Of a stretch of DNA of 64,000 bases, positions 44,595 through 53,816 are shown in pieces; within the stretch, counting starts at the first letter, position 1; each line of letters starts with the position of its first letter. This DNA is from Sphingomonas sp. S2-65 (lineage in GTDB: Bacteria; Pseudomonadota; Alphaproteobacteria; Sphingomonadales; Sphingomonadaceae). The translations under genes were made by a program, and so were the position numbers. Under the pieces are notes generated by a model. The model was not told the DNA's origin. It was given only the letters and a program-made list of their open reading frames with translations, and ran no database searches. The DNA lies in NCBI RefSeq assembly GCF_021513175.1, contig NZ_CP090953.1:3220501-3284500 (forward strand), read 5' to 3'.

Positions 44595-46534
44595 GCTGCC
44601 CTCTCCCCGGGCTCGGTCGCGTGGAAGCGGCGGAACTCGTCGAGCCCCTCGCGCATCTGCGACTCCTCCCCCTGGTCCTGCCAGATCGTCACGTAGCGAA
44701 CGTCTTCGCGCGGATAGAAGGCGTCGGCGAACCCGTCCTTCTCGCTCGAGATCACGAACATGATCATCTGCTCGAATAGCGTCGGGATCACGTCCCCGAC
44801 CTCGCGCCGGACGCGGGTGTCGAGCGACACGGCCGGGCTGTCGACGATGAAGGGCAGCCGGTACGGCGCCGCGCCCAGAAGCGACGTGATGAACGCGTAG
44901 GCGACTGAGAGGCTCTGCCCCTCGCTGACGCCACCCTTGCTCGCGACGCCCTGCGAGGCGAGCTCGAGCGACGAGCCGATCCGCGCGACGCGCAGCGGCT
45001 CCCCCTTAATCAGTCGCGTCAGCTTCTCGTTTGTCGCGACGCGCACGCTTTCGCGCAGATTGTCGAGCGCCCGGGCGGCGACCGTGTCGATGAGCGCGGA
45101 GATGCGGTCGGCGGCGCCGGTGAACTTCACCGTCTGCGTAGCGGCGGCGAGGCGCCGCTTGGCAAGGTCGACCTCGGCCTGGCACAACGGGATGTTGTTG
45201 CGCGCGCCCAGCTTCTCCAGGATCTGCGTCAGCTTGTCGGACGTGTTCAGCTGGGAGATCTCGGCATCCAGAGTCTCAAGCCTGAGCTCGTTCTGGCGCT
45301 GCTCCAGGACCAGGCGCTTCAGCTCGTCGTCGCCGGACGCGATCTGCTCCTGCTGGAGCTGCTCGAGCTGCTGGTAAACCGACCTGCGCTCGCGTAGCTT
45401 CGCCTTGAGCTCGCCAGCGCTGTCGGCGAACTCCCCGCCCGTCGCCTCACTCTCGCGCACGTTACGCTTCATGCGGTTGATGATCGTGATCTGGTCCTCG
45501 GCCAGATACTTCTTGGCACCGGCGACAATCGCGGCGCTCTCGGTCTCACCGATCTCGCGGTCGCACACGCAGTGGGTGGCATGCGCCAGCTCGTGGAAGA
45601 ACTCCTGCGAGATGGTCTTCGGTAGCTGTAGCGTCGTCAGACGCTGACCCAGTCCGCGGAGGCGGGCGAGCAGCAGCGGACTGACCTTGGCCGGCGAGCG
45701 GACGGCCGCGAGACTGTCGGCGGACAGCACGGCGATGCGGATCGTGAGCGTCGACAGCTCGCCGTCCAGCCTCGACTTGCGCGCGGCGAACTTCTCGTCC
45801 TGCGCGGTGCGGTCGGCGATCCGGCCCCCGATCTCCTCCTGGCGCGCGACCAGCTTGGACCTCTCGGCTCGGTGCGACTTGAGCTTTGCCTTCAGCGCGG
45901 CCAGCGAAGCCTCCGCGTCGGCCAGCACGTTCGCCAGCCGGGTTACGCCCTTCTGCTCCTTCGCGCTCGTCAGCGCGGCGGCGCTCTCCTGCTCCTTTGT
46001 CACCAGCTTGGCGATCTCGGACTTCAGGGTGTCGAGCTGGTCGAGTCGGTAGAGCGTCCGGATAGCGCGCGTGGTGCGATCCTTGCCCTCCGACCTGATG
46101 TCCTTGGCGAACTCGCCGTCGAACACGAATAGCTTGGTGAACTCGGGCGTGAGCAGCCGGCGCAGAAGTGGCGGCAGCTTCCATCCCTCCTCGCTGCCCC
46201 CGCCCTGAAGCTGCGCGCGTGTCGTCGTGTAGCTCGCGCGGCGCCCGACGAAGTCGAGGTGCAGCTCCACGCGGTATGGCTTATCGTCGATAGCGAGGCG
46301 TAGTTCGAAAAGGCCTTCCTCCGCATCATCGTCGGCGCGGAGCGCGGCGACCTCGTCAGGCGTGAGGTCCGCGCCGGTCAGCGCGGCGCGCATCAGCGTC
46401 ATGGTCGTCGTCTTGCCGGTGCCGTTCGGCATCTGAACGAGCGTCCATCGCTGTCCCTCGTCAAGCGCGACCGATACGTTGCGTATGCCACCGCGAATGT
46501 TTTCGTAGCGCCAGCCGACAACCCTAAGCTCCAT
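44591..46534 (-). CDS. DndD-like SMC/Rad50 ATPase of the linked operon
   Basis: A 647-residue ATPase. Walker A MPNGTGKTTT is at 35-44, followed by a long coiled-coil region (about 200-480) interrupted near the middle by THCVCDREIG, which may form a zinc-hook-like turn, as in Rad50. The ABC signature SEGQSLSVAYAF and Walker B LPFIVDSPAVSLD lie near the end. It is distinct from DndD at 37508. Its place between helicase and effector genes suggests ATP-driven DNA surveillance or loading. It overlaps the upstream small gene by 11 bases and the downstream one by four. Confidence 0.88.
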   Translation of the reverse strand: MELRVVGWRYENIRGGIRNVSVALDEGQRWTLVQMPNGTGKTTTMTLMRAALTGADLTPDEVAALRADDDAEEGLFELRLAIDDKPYRVELHLDFVGRRASYTTTRAQLQGGGSEEGWKLPPLLRRLLTPEFTKLFVFDGEFAKDIRSEGKDRTTRAIRTLYRLDQLDTLKSEIAKLVTKEQESAAALTSAKEQKGVTRLANVLADAEASLAALKAKLKSHRAERSKLVARQEEIGGRIADRTAQDEKFAARKSRLDGELSTLTIRIAVLSADSLAAVRSPAKVSPLLLARLRGLGQRLTTLQLPKTISQEFFHELAHATHCVCDREIGETESAAIVAGAKKYLAEDQITIINRMKRNVRESEATGGEFADSAGELKAKLRERRSVYQQLEQLQQEQIASGDDELKRLVLEQRQNELRLETLDAEISQLNTSDKLTQILEKLGARNNIPLCQAEVDLAKRRLAAATQTVKFTGAADRISALIDTVAARALDNLRESVRVATNEKLTRLIKGEPLRVARIGSSLELASQGVASKGGVSEGQSLSVAYAFITSLLGAAPYRLPFIVDSPAVSLDTRVRREVGDVIPTLFEQMIMFVISSEKDGFADAFYPREDVRYVTIWQDQGEESQMREGLDEFRRFHATEPGERAA

Positions 46535-46742
46535 CGGACCGCCCTCCGTCTAGGCTGACCGCAAGCTCGATCACCGATCTGACGTCGGTCGGATCGTAGT
46601 TGTCGGCAAGGCAGTTCTCCACAAGCGCCCGCACGCGCCCGAACAGAGCGGCGTCGCCGCCGTCCGCCGCCGTCAGCACCTCGTCCAGGGCGGCTAAGAT
46701 GCCGGGGTCGAGGCCGTCTGTCCTGCCGCCGCCGTTTTCCAT
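46524..46742 (-). CDS. 72-aa acidic small protein of the linked operon
   Basis: A 72-residue acidic helical protein (LDPGILAALDEVLTAADGG, then NYDPTDVRSVIELAVSL). The ATG at 46740-46742 overlaps the helicase stop by one base, and its TAG lies inside the start of the SMC gene (11-base overlap). No family is recognised. It would have been missed by a length cutoff but the tight coupling to both neighbours supports a real gene. Confidence 0.7.
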   Translation of the reverse strand: MENGGGRTDGLDPGILAALDEVLTAADGGDAALFGRVRALVENCLADNYDPTDVRSVIELAVSLDGGRSDGA

Positions 46743-48685
46743 CACTCCTCCCTCCGCACGGCGCCCAGCGCCCTGAACCAGTCCCGCCGGCCGATGTCGG
46801 CCGACGCCTCGCCACCCACGTCGTCGTGCGCGACGTCGTCGGTCCTGATGAAGTCGACCACCAGCGCGCGCTTTCCGGGATCGGCCGGATCGACGCGAAG
46901 GCACCGCCCTAGCCGCTGGACCGTCTCGAGCTGAGCCTTCGCAGAGGCGAAGAGCACGATGGTGCCGACCGACCGGATGTCGATGCCTTCGGAGATCCGG
47001 TGGCAGGTGATCAGGCAGTCAAGATCGCCGCGCGCGAACCTCCCCAGGTTTGCCCGGTCGTCGTCTGCGTAGTAGGTGTGAAAGTCGATCCCAGTCGACA
47101 TGAGGATGTCCTGCACCAGCAGGCCGTACTCAGCGGTCTCGACGAAAATCAGGCTGCGGTGGAGAATTTCAGGCCTCTCCGCGACTAGGTCGGCAAATGG
47201 CGGCAGCTTCTCTTTCGACAGCTTCCTGATCCGCGCGATCTCCTGGTAGAGGCTCTCGATCGGCGGCGCGTCCGCCACTCGGGCGCGGGCATGATATCGT
47301 TTGATCGCCTGACGGACGGCCGCCTTATCGTCGAGCGAGAACTCGTATTCCAGATCGAGGTAGTCGAACTCGCACAAGATCCCGCGCCGAATGGCTTTCT
47401 CCAAGCCGAACTCGAAGATCACCGGCCCGATCTCGCGCTCGACGAAGTCGTTGCCATTTTGATCGTACTCGCGCTCGGGCGTTGCGCTGAGGCCAAGTCG
47501 CCACCCAAACGGCTCGATGCGCCCTGGCAGGTTCTCGACCATCGAAGGGGCCCCCATGCCGTGGACCTCGTCGCACACGATCAGGCCATCGCGCACCAGC
47601 CGTGGCGCAAGCCGGGGAAGGACCGAGGCGAGGTTAAAGCGTGACGTGAGCAGCACGGCGTCCTCGGGATCGTTGAGGTAGGCCTGTGCCTCGTGGTGGC
47701 GCTCGTAGGCGCGGTAGACCGGCCGCGATCCGCTGCCGAGAATCCCGTACCACTGGTCGAGCAGGTCGGTGCCTGCGGCAGCAATGACCGAAGTCCGGAC
47801 CGCGTCGCGCTCGAACAGCTCGTCCATGATGCTGATCGCGGTCCGTGTCTTGCCAGTGCCCGTCGCCATTTCCAGCACGCCGCGGCGCTCCTCGAGGAAG
47901 CGCGCGAGCGCTTCCTTCTGGTGACGCCACCGCGGATCCTCGCGCGGACGTTCCGGCGGACTATATGGTCGCGGCGCACGGTCGCGGAACTGGATTAGGT
48001 TGCGCCGGATCGCCTCCGGCATACCGAACGTCCGCACGTTCGGATCGGCATTCTCCCAGAGCAGCTCGAAGCGGCGGCGCTCCGCCGCTACGCGCTGCCC
48101 CTCGCGCTCGTCGATCCAAGAGTAGAAGACGCTGACAGACTCGTAGTTACGGAAGGCCTTCGCGCTGTCATTCGGCGAGCCATGGAAGGCGATGCCATCG
48201 CCTGCCCGGTCCGTGAAGATGCCGAACTTGTCGTGGAAGTCGCCGTCCAGCGCGTTCGCGGGCGAGGCGACCTTGAACTCGAGCAGCCCGTCCGCAACCA
48301 TCCAGGAAATCGCGGAGAGCGTGTCAGTCTCAAGTGCGGCCTCCAGCTCGTCGAGGCTTCGTTGGAGAGTCGCTCGCAACGTCTCGTCGCGGATTGCGTC
48401 GCTGCCCTCGGCCAGTGCCGCGACGTCGCCTGGCTCCAGCATAGGGCTCGCGATGATCCTCGCAACCCCGCCGTTTTCGGCGAGTCCGCGAAGTCCGGCG
48501 GCCGCCATCCGCATCCACGCCGAGGTGAAGAAGCCGACGCCGCGGTCGTACGACACCGAGCGCGCCAGCGCCGGCACGTAGAGCCGCGCCATGAGCTGAT
48601 CGGTCGACGTGTCCAACTTGGGATCGGTCGGCAGCGAGCGCAGCCCGGCCGTATCCTTCCCTGATCCTAAATCAACCCCTGCCAT
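46742..48685 (-). CDS. PLD-domain plus DEAD/DEAH helicase, phosphorothioation-linked restriction-type protein
   Basis: A 647-residue protein starting at ATG 48683-48685 after GGGGG. The N-terminal part has a phospholipase-D-like half-site HDK (151-153, DGDFHDKFGIFTD) followed by HGSPNDS, a nuclease-type fold. The helicase has Walker A ATGTGKT (about 274-280), DEVH (372-375), SATPEREYDQNG and motif VI TVQRLGRCLRVDP. Such PLD-SF2 fusions are found in restriction systems, and proteins of this kind accompany dnd loci in the phosphorothioation restriction family. It opens the seven-gene operon, all of whose genes but the last overlap. Confidence 0.85.
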   Translation of the reverse strand: MAGVDLGSGKDTAGLRSLPTDPKLDTSTDQLMARLYVPALARSVSYDRGVGFFTSAWMRMAAAGLRGLAENGGVARIIASPMLEPGDVAALAEGSDAIRDETLRATLQRSLDELEAALETDTLSAISWMVADGLLEFKVASPANALDGDFHDKFGIFTDRAGDGIAFHGSPNDSAKAFRNYESVSVFYSWIDEREGQRVAAERRRFELLWENADPNVRTFGMPEAIRRNLIQFRDRAPRPYSPPERPREDPRWRHQKEALARFLEERRGVLEMATGTGKTRTAISIMDELFERDAVRTSVIAAAGTDLLDQWYGILGSGSRPVYRAYERHHEAQAYLNDPEDAVLLTSRFNLASVLPRLAPRLVRDGLIVCDEVHGMGAPSMVENLPGRIEPFGWRLGLSATPEREYDQNGNDFVEREIGPVIFEFGLEKAIRRGILCEFDYLDLEYEFSLDDKAAVRQAIKRYHARARVADAPPIESLYQEIARIRKLSKEKLPPFADLVAERPEILHRSLIFVETAEYGLLVQDILMSTGIDFHTYYADDDRANLGRFARGDLDCLITCHRISEGIDIRSVGTIVLFASAKAQLETVQRLGRCLRVDPADPGKRALVVDFIRTDDVAHDDVGGEASADIGRRDWFRALGAVRREE

Positions 48686-49025
48686 CCATCCCCCGGCCCC
48701 GTCACGCCGGGATGACGAAACTGCAACGCCGGAGAGCGGTTGGCAACCGCCGACATCCACTCTTGCGGGACTCTTGCTGTCATCGCGAGGCTAGCTGCTT
48801 GCCCCCTTAGCGCTAAAAGCGGCCGAAGGGATGAGCGAACGGCGGAAACTTGGAGGCTGTAATGGTGCTCCGAAAGACTGGAAGTGGGTCGAGATGGTCG
48901 TCTGTTAGACCACTTCGACGCTGGTCAGGTCGCCTACGGAAACGGATGCCGTAGCGAGCACACGGCAACAACTCTGACCGAAACCGTCGACGAACCCCGC
49001 CGATCGATGCGTTCACGCGGTCCGA
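48686..49025. other. 340-bp stretch without a convincing gene
   Basis: It holds the promoter side of the seven-gene operon. A 67-codon minus-strand frame (48813-49016) has an Arg-rich product of no family and I did not accept it. No clear repeat or RNA seen. Confidence 0.35.
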
Positions 49026-50681
49026 TCACACCGGCTTCCACTCGAAGAGAGCATCGAGCTTGAGTTTGGAAAGCACGCCGGGCGCGCCGCAGAAGGCGCC
49101 GGGCACACCCTCTCCGCAGAAGCGCACATTATCCTCGCCGAAGATCTCGCGTGCGCTGGCGACGGCAGGCTGCCGAGCAAGCACGGCCGGGTCGATGCCG
49201 CCGGGGCCAGCAAGTGGCGGCAGGGCGTGGTCAAAGCCCACGACGGTGCATCTCACCGGTGTCCCTCCAGCGGTTCGACGACGGCGCGCGGCGAAGAAGG
49301 CGCGGTAGGCCACGTCATCCGGCGGGAGGGAGTAGCCCATCAGGATGATGTGGTCCGCCTGCATGACGATGGCACGCAGGTCACGCTGGATCTCGTCGAT
49401 GAACGACGGCGGCGTTTGCTTGAAGGAACTCTGCATCACGGTCTGAGCGTGTTCCGTGGTCGTAATGGTGTGGCAGTGCAGACAGGCCCTCGCGTCGACC
49501 ACCCCCTTGCTCCACAGGTCGCTCTCCTTCTCACGTTTGTCACGATCCACAGGGTCGAGAGCCGCCAAGTCCGGGTAAGCCGATCGCCGGTCGAAGCAAC
49601 GAAGGGGCGGGGGCGGCAGGAGGGACGGCGATCGGAGGCTCCATTCGTCTCCGTGGTATGCCGACAGCTTGCCGCAGTCCGGGCACTCGCGCCAGCAGAG
49701 GCATCCGTGTGGAAAGAGGAACTTGCTCAATCTGATCCGCTCCGACCCTGCGGCGTCGATCTCATTGATCCGCTGCGCCGACGCCTCGTTCATCGGATAC
49801 CAGAGGTCCGGACGCCCTGCCGGTTCAATTCGCCGCGAGGGGATGAAGTGGCCCATGTCGTGGTAAAGCTGGATACGTCGTGACGCACCATCGACTTTCC
49901 CGACGTCCGGTGCTCCATTCAGTCTCCGGTTCGCGACAAATTGAGTCCAGAGGGCGATGGGATCGTAGTTGAGGCTAACGAAGGCGATATCGCCGCGGAT
50001 GAACTCGGCACGGTCCAGACGACCGGAGAAAGACGGCTCTGATTGATACATCCTCCGACCCAGCCACTCGGCGAACCGTTCGTAGGTCTCCAGCGGGCGA
50101 CAGCGGTCGCGCACGCAGTTCTGCCAGTCGATGTAGAACATCGCGTGCAGGATCATCCTGAGCGCGGCCTTCGCCCCCATGAGACGACGCGCGTCCAAGA
50201 ACGCACCTTGCTCGGTACGGAAGCCATGACCAAGAGGGGCATGCATGTCGAGCATGTTGAAGAGGTCGTTGATCTTCAGATCGCCGACCGCGGCGCCCGG
50301 GCAGACCCGGAGCACGTCCTGCAGCGCCAGCCAGTCGTAGGCGAGCCGTAGTTCTCGCACACGTGCCCGCAACTCGTCGCCGCTGGCGCCCGCCCGCCAG
50401 TTCCTCCCCATCGCGGCAAGCTGCTTGCCCGTGGGGTCGTGGAGGGCTGCGGAAGCGGTACCGTCACCCAGAATGGTGAGCAGATCGACCAGAAGCTTGC
50501 GCTGCGGCGCGTTGGCACCTGGGCCGAGCGCGACTTCCACCCGTTTCGCTAGGCTGGCCGGCGAGAGGTCCGCTACCCCCGCCAGTGTCAGGATGAAGAC
50601 GCTCTGCTTCGCCGTCACGCGCATGCCCAGATTGGCCGTTGCACCGGCTCCCCAGAACACCACCGTCGACGGCTTCCCCAT
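49026..50681 (-). CDS. SIR2-like domain protein, candidate NAD-hydrolysing defence effector
   Basis: A 551-residue protein starting at ATG 50679-50681, with GGGAG seven bases upstream. SIR2-type features: the N-terminal nucleotide loop WGAGATANLGMRVTAKQ, VSLNYDPIALW in the middle with the catalytic-type Asn-Asp pair, a Cys-rich zinc-type region (CLCWRECPDCGK, then CLHC) and HIILMGYSLPPDD near the end. SIR2-like proteins in defence islands (such as Thoeris and DSR) degrade NAD. Here it lies in the same island as the dnd genes and next to an XRE regulator, but as a separate unit. The NADase role is an inference from family. Confidence 0.78.
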   Translation of the reverse strand: MGKPSTVVFWGAGATANLGMRVTAKQSVFILTLAGVADLSPASLAKRVEVALGPGANAPQRKLLVDLLTILGDGTASAALHDPTGKQLAAMGRNWRAGASGDELRARVRELRLAYDWLALQDVLRVCPGAAVGDLKINDLFNMLDMHAPLGHGFRTEQGAFLDARRLMGAKAALRMILHAMFYIDWQNCVRDRCRPLETYERFAEWLGRRMYQSEPSFSGRLDRAEFIRGDIAFVSLNYDPIALWTQFVANRRLNGAPDVGKVDGASRRIQLYHDMGHFIPSRRIEPAGRPDLWYPMNEASAQRINEIDAAGSERIRLSKFLFPHGCLCWRECPDCGKLSAYHGDEWSLRSPSLLPPPPLRCFDRRSAYPDLAALDPVDRDKREKESDLWSKGVVDARACLHCHTITTTEHAQTVMQSSFKQTPPSFIDEIQRDLRAIVMQADHIILMGYSLPPDDVAYRAFFAARRRRTAGGTPVRCTVVGFDHALPPLAGPGGIDPAVLARQPAVASAREIFGEDNVRFCGEGVPGAFCGAPGVLSKLKLDALFEWKPV

Positions 50682-51043
50682 TGCCACTCCCAAAAGATCG
50701 CGCTCCCCCTGTACGGGGATCGCGGAATGCATAGCTCCTTATGCGATCGCTCGGAAAGGGTGGCGCGCTCACCTACGACGGCCCCGTGGCGCACGTCGTT
50801 CTAGCGAAGGAGCGATGCAATGGTTTCAGCTGATCAAGCGTCCGATCTCGGGAAGCGCCGCAGCACAGGTGAACGGCCGAGAATGGGTCTTGCGACTGGT
50901 ACGCCGTTAGACGACGGGCCGTCCCGGCTGTGGCCCGCGGTACTGGGTAGCTCCTGACCGTTCCTCGGCGCGCATGCAACTTCCCCCGAAGAACGCAGAT
51001 CTTCCCATCAGGAACATGCTGCTGGCTTTATCGTTTTAGGTTC
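50682..51043. other. 362-bp stretch between the SIR2-like and XRE genes
   Basis: This divergent gap holds promoters of both genes. A 161-codon plus-strand frame crossing into the SIR2-like gene and a 68-codon minus-strand frame are noise without motifs. No RNA or repeat recognised. Confidence 0.35.
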
Positions 51044-51556
51044 ATGCTGACCACCTTCGCGACCTTCTGCCTTGCCCTGCTTCGCGAATTAAGGGGCGAG
51101 CGCGGTCGACACCAAGCTGAAGTCGCCGAATGGCTCGGGGTAACCCCAAGCGCGTGGACTAAGGTTGAAATGGGAAGTTCGCCGCTCAAGCTGAGTTCAT
51201 TCGTTCGGGTATGCGCTGGTTTTGAGGTGCATCCGTCGGTGGTCATGGCGGCAGCCGATCGCCACGTCGAGTTGTTCCGCGCGGAAGGATGGAAGGTTTT
51301 GACAGCGGAATTGGCTGCGAACGAGGATGAGCTTCTGCAACTTGCTCTTGAATATTGGGCATCAGCGGGTAGTCGTGCACCTAAGACAAACTATTTCGGG
51401 TCGCCATCGGTGATTCAAGGGCCGCTGCGAGACTTTAAAGGCGAGATCCTGCTGGCGCCTGTGTTTCGTTTTGCCATCGACCCCTCGTCCCGCGAGCGGT
51501 TGAAAATTCCTGGGCTAGGTCTGTCTTTCACACCGCAGGATGACAAAGGATCTTGA
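51044..51556 (+). CDS. XRE-family regulator with C-terminal extension
   Basis: A 170-residue protein. The first 60 residues carry a helix-turn-helix (LLRELRGERGRHQAEVAEWL, then GVTPSAWTKVEMGSSPLKL), typical of XRE DNA-binding proteins. The extension (about 75-170) has no recognised domain (ALEYWASAGSRAPKTNYF). Base composition is lower in GC than the surroundings. It diverges from the SIR2-like gene and may control it. The start ATG 51044 has no clear ribosome binding site. Confidence 0.7.
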   Translation: MLTTFATFCLALLRELRGERGRHQAEVAEWLGVTPSAWTKVEMGSSPLKLSSFVRVCAGFEVHPSVVMAAADRHVELFRAEGWKVLTAELAANEDELLQLALEYWASAGSRAPKTNYFGSPSVIQGPLRDFKGEILLAPVFRFAIDPSSRERLKIPGLGLSFTPQDDKGS

Positions 51557-51680
51557 GTAGTACGAACTTCCAAGCTGCTTCCCAGTCTACGACGTGATTG
51601 TTGGCACCGGGCCGGTCGCTTTTCGTGCCGCCACGCCGTTCTAGATGCAGCTGAACGGGCGGTTGCTTTTGGGCAACGGC

Positions 51681-51905
51681 TTAGAGGCGCTCAGTGGCGG
51701 CTTGTGGGGCCAAGGTGCCTGTGCGAGTAGCAATCTCCCGTTCGATAGCTTCCATAGCATCGTTGATACGGTCCAACGCTCGAGCCCCGCTAGGACTAAT
51801 GCTTGGGCCGAACGCCTCCGCGCATTTTTGATAGGTTTCGCCAAGGCGCTTGCGCTCGGCATCCAGAATAATGAGGGCGCGTTCGTTCAAAGGGGGAAGG
51901 CTCAT
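51681..51905 (-). CDS. 74-aa hypothetical protein
   Basis: A small helical protein starting SLPPLNERALIILDAERKR at ATG 51903-51905, preceded by GAAGAGA. It continues GETYQKCAEAFGPSISPSG and AMEAIEREIATRTG. The family is not known, and the frame is open upstream to 51959. Coding bias and start signal make it plausible. It is alone in its transcription unit. Confidence 0.5.
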   Translation of the reverse strand: MSLPPLNERALIILDAERKRLGETYQKCAEAFGPSISPSGARALDRINDAMEAIEREIATRTGTLAPQAATERL

Positions 51906-52377
51906 ATCGTTCTCTTCAGGCTGGAAACCCACTCCTGATGGAATTAGCGAACTCACCAACGTAAAACCACACGTAAGTGCGCGTAGTCACTCGGCAATGA
52001 TTACCATTGCAGAAACAAGTTTGCCACAAACCAGAAATTAAGCGGCTACGCTCATGATGTCGGCGTTCGACGGAAAGCGGTCTTTTCACAGGAAATTACG
52101 AACGGTCGCGAAGTCTCAAACAGCGTCATCGAGCTTCAGATGAGCAACCGCGATCACGTGGCGCAAGCCAGATGAACGAGTGGCAGAAGGTGGGGATACG
52201 AGAGGAGGCCGTGAATGACCGCATGTGGGTCCTTGCGGCCGCTTAGCTGCCGGTCGGCTTCCGCCCATAAACGGGACACTCAGGTGGGCAATCGGTGTGC
52301 CCTGAAGCAGCCACTAGTTCAGCCCATCATTTCCCGTTTCTCCGTCTCTGAGGGGCGTTGATGGCGAGCCGCACCGA
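51906..52377. other. 472-bp stretch without a convincing gene
   Basis: It is AT-richer than the flanks in 51950-52090 and may carry the promoter of the 74-aa gene. A 63-codon plus-strand frame (51850-52041) has no motif. No tRNA or clear repeat was recognised. Confidence 0.35.
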
Positions 52378-52889
52378 TTAGTATCTGGTGAATCGCTCGC
52401 GCATGACGCGTTCCTCGAGACGGATCCTCGCTAAGAGCGGCACGAGGTAGATTGCCATTCCCACGATGAGCGTGACGAAGGCGTGAAGGGTCGTCGCGAA
52501 CCCCACGAGTTCAGGAAGTATGTTCAGGTAGTAGTTGGGGTGCCGAACGGCCCGAATAATGGGTGAAGGACGAGGGTGTGATCACGAGCGACGAGCAGCT
52601 TTACCGTCCACAGCCGGCCGAGGAGGCGAGCAACGACGAAGAGCATGACGGCGCCGAAGAGATAAACCGCCAGCCCCAGGGCGGAGATGGCATCGAAGTG
52701 CGTCTTTCGAACGATGCCTTCGACAGAAGCGGCGAGATAGAACGCGACGTGCACGGCTGCCAGGATCTTGGAATTGAGGGCTCCATGTTCGACCGCACCA
52801 TCTCGGCGCAGCGTGATTTCGTTGCGCATGGATTTCGCGAGCATCGCGAACCGATAGGCCACCGCGAGTATGATGAAGCCGTAGATCAT
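52378..52889 (-). pseudogene. Isoprenylcysteine carboxyl methyltransferase-like gene with a frameshift
   Basis: From ATG 52887-52889 the product has the membrane pattern of the ICMT family (MIYGFIILAVAYRFAML, then LAVYLFGAVMLFVVARLLG, WTVKLLVARDHTLVLHPLF). It then runs out of frame (GPFGTPTTT) and stops at 52524. The continuation RAVRHPNYYLNILPELVGF, AFVTLIVGMAIYLVPLL and IRLEERVMRERF is intact in a second frame ending at 52378. So one shift near 52545-52560 breaks a full-length (about 170-aa) gene. ICMT-like enzymes methylate lipids or prenyl-Cys. It may be a true pseudogene or a sequence error. Confidence 0.7.
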
Positions 52890-53080
52890 GGGGTCGCCTC
52901 AACTGGGATGAGCAGCCGTTCTAGCCGGCAATCCGATGTCCCGACATCATACTCCGGTAGCGCCTGGCGCATTCCGTGGTGATCTTGAGCTTGGTCCGTC
53001 GGCAGGGCCTGTTCTGCGGGCGTGATGTTCGCTGAAGTCGCACACCTACCTCGCTCTAGGCAGGCCCGCGCGGGTCGCTT

Positions 53081-53539
53081 TCAGAGATTCACTGGTTCAG
53101 CCGTGCCTGGATGTACGGCGAGCTTCGACAGCTGGTCGATGAGCTCACCGGATTCGAAGGGCTTGATCAGCAAGCGGCTTACACCCGCCGCCTTCGCACG
53201 TTGCTCGACCTCAGGTGAGGGGAATGCCGTGATGAGGATGATCGGCGTCGCCTGCGCCTGGATTTCCTCAGCCAGCTTCAACCCGCTCTTACCAGGCATT
53301 TGGACGTCGCTGATGATGCAGGTGACCTCGTCGAGACGTTGCGCGCGCAGAAAGCTGTCGGCGCTGGCGAAGAGCGCCGCTCGGTAGCCTAGGCTGCCGA
53401 GCAGGCCTTCCAATGCGGCCCGAACGTCTTCGTCGTCATCGACGACCGCGATGAGGGGGGAACCGGCTCGATCTTCTGTTCTTGCTGACACGAACTCTAA
53501 GTCTCCAGCTGACACGTCACGCTCGACGAGGCGTCGCAT
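53081..53539 (-). CDS. Single-domain response regulator
   Basis: A 152-residue receiver. It has the acidic pocket AVVDDDEDVR, the phospho-acceptor Asp78 in CIISDVQMPGKSG, Thr in LITAFPSP and Lys in LLIKPFES. No output domain follows, so it acts by phosphorelay or protein contact, FixJ-receiver-like. An N-terminal 28-residue extension makes the start uncertain. It has no adjacent kinase. The orphan histidine kinase at 29687 lies 22 kb away and a link is not established. Confidence 0.85.
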   Translation of the reverse strand: MRRLVERDVSAGDLEFVSARTEDRAGSPLIAVVDDDEDVRAALEGLLGSLGYRAALFASADSFLRAQRLDEVTCIISDVQMPGKSGLKLAEEIQAQATPIILITAFPSPEVEQRAKAAGVSRLLIKPFESGELIDQLSKLAVHPGTAEPVNL

Positions 53540-53816
53540 CTAGGCAGTTCCCGAAGGTGCTCGCCCGGATCGATGCGACTGAAGCGCGGACCGTCTTCCC
53601 CGGTTCCGTGTTATCACCTCCAGAAGCATGACCCCATACCCTGGTAGGTGTCTTTGAATTCTAGATGGATGGTCACACGGGCGTCCAGCGTACTGCTGTC
53701 TCTTCCGGGCGGCGTTCGCGAGATGAGCCGCTTCGACGGTCTTGCTGAGGGCATAGCCCTCCTGCGCTCTCGACCGCGTGATCTCTCGTCAACGAAAGAG
53801 GATGCGAGGGGTGGCT

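Noticed and set aside
48813..49016. 67-codon minus-strand frame upstream of the helicase operon
   Set aside because: Arg-rich product, no start signal and no motif.
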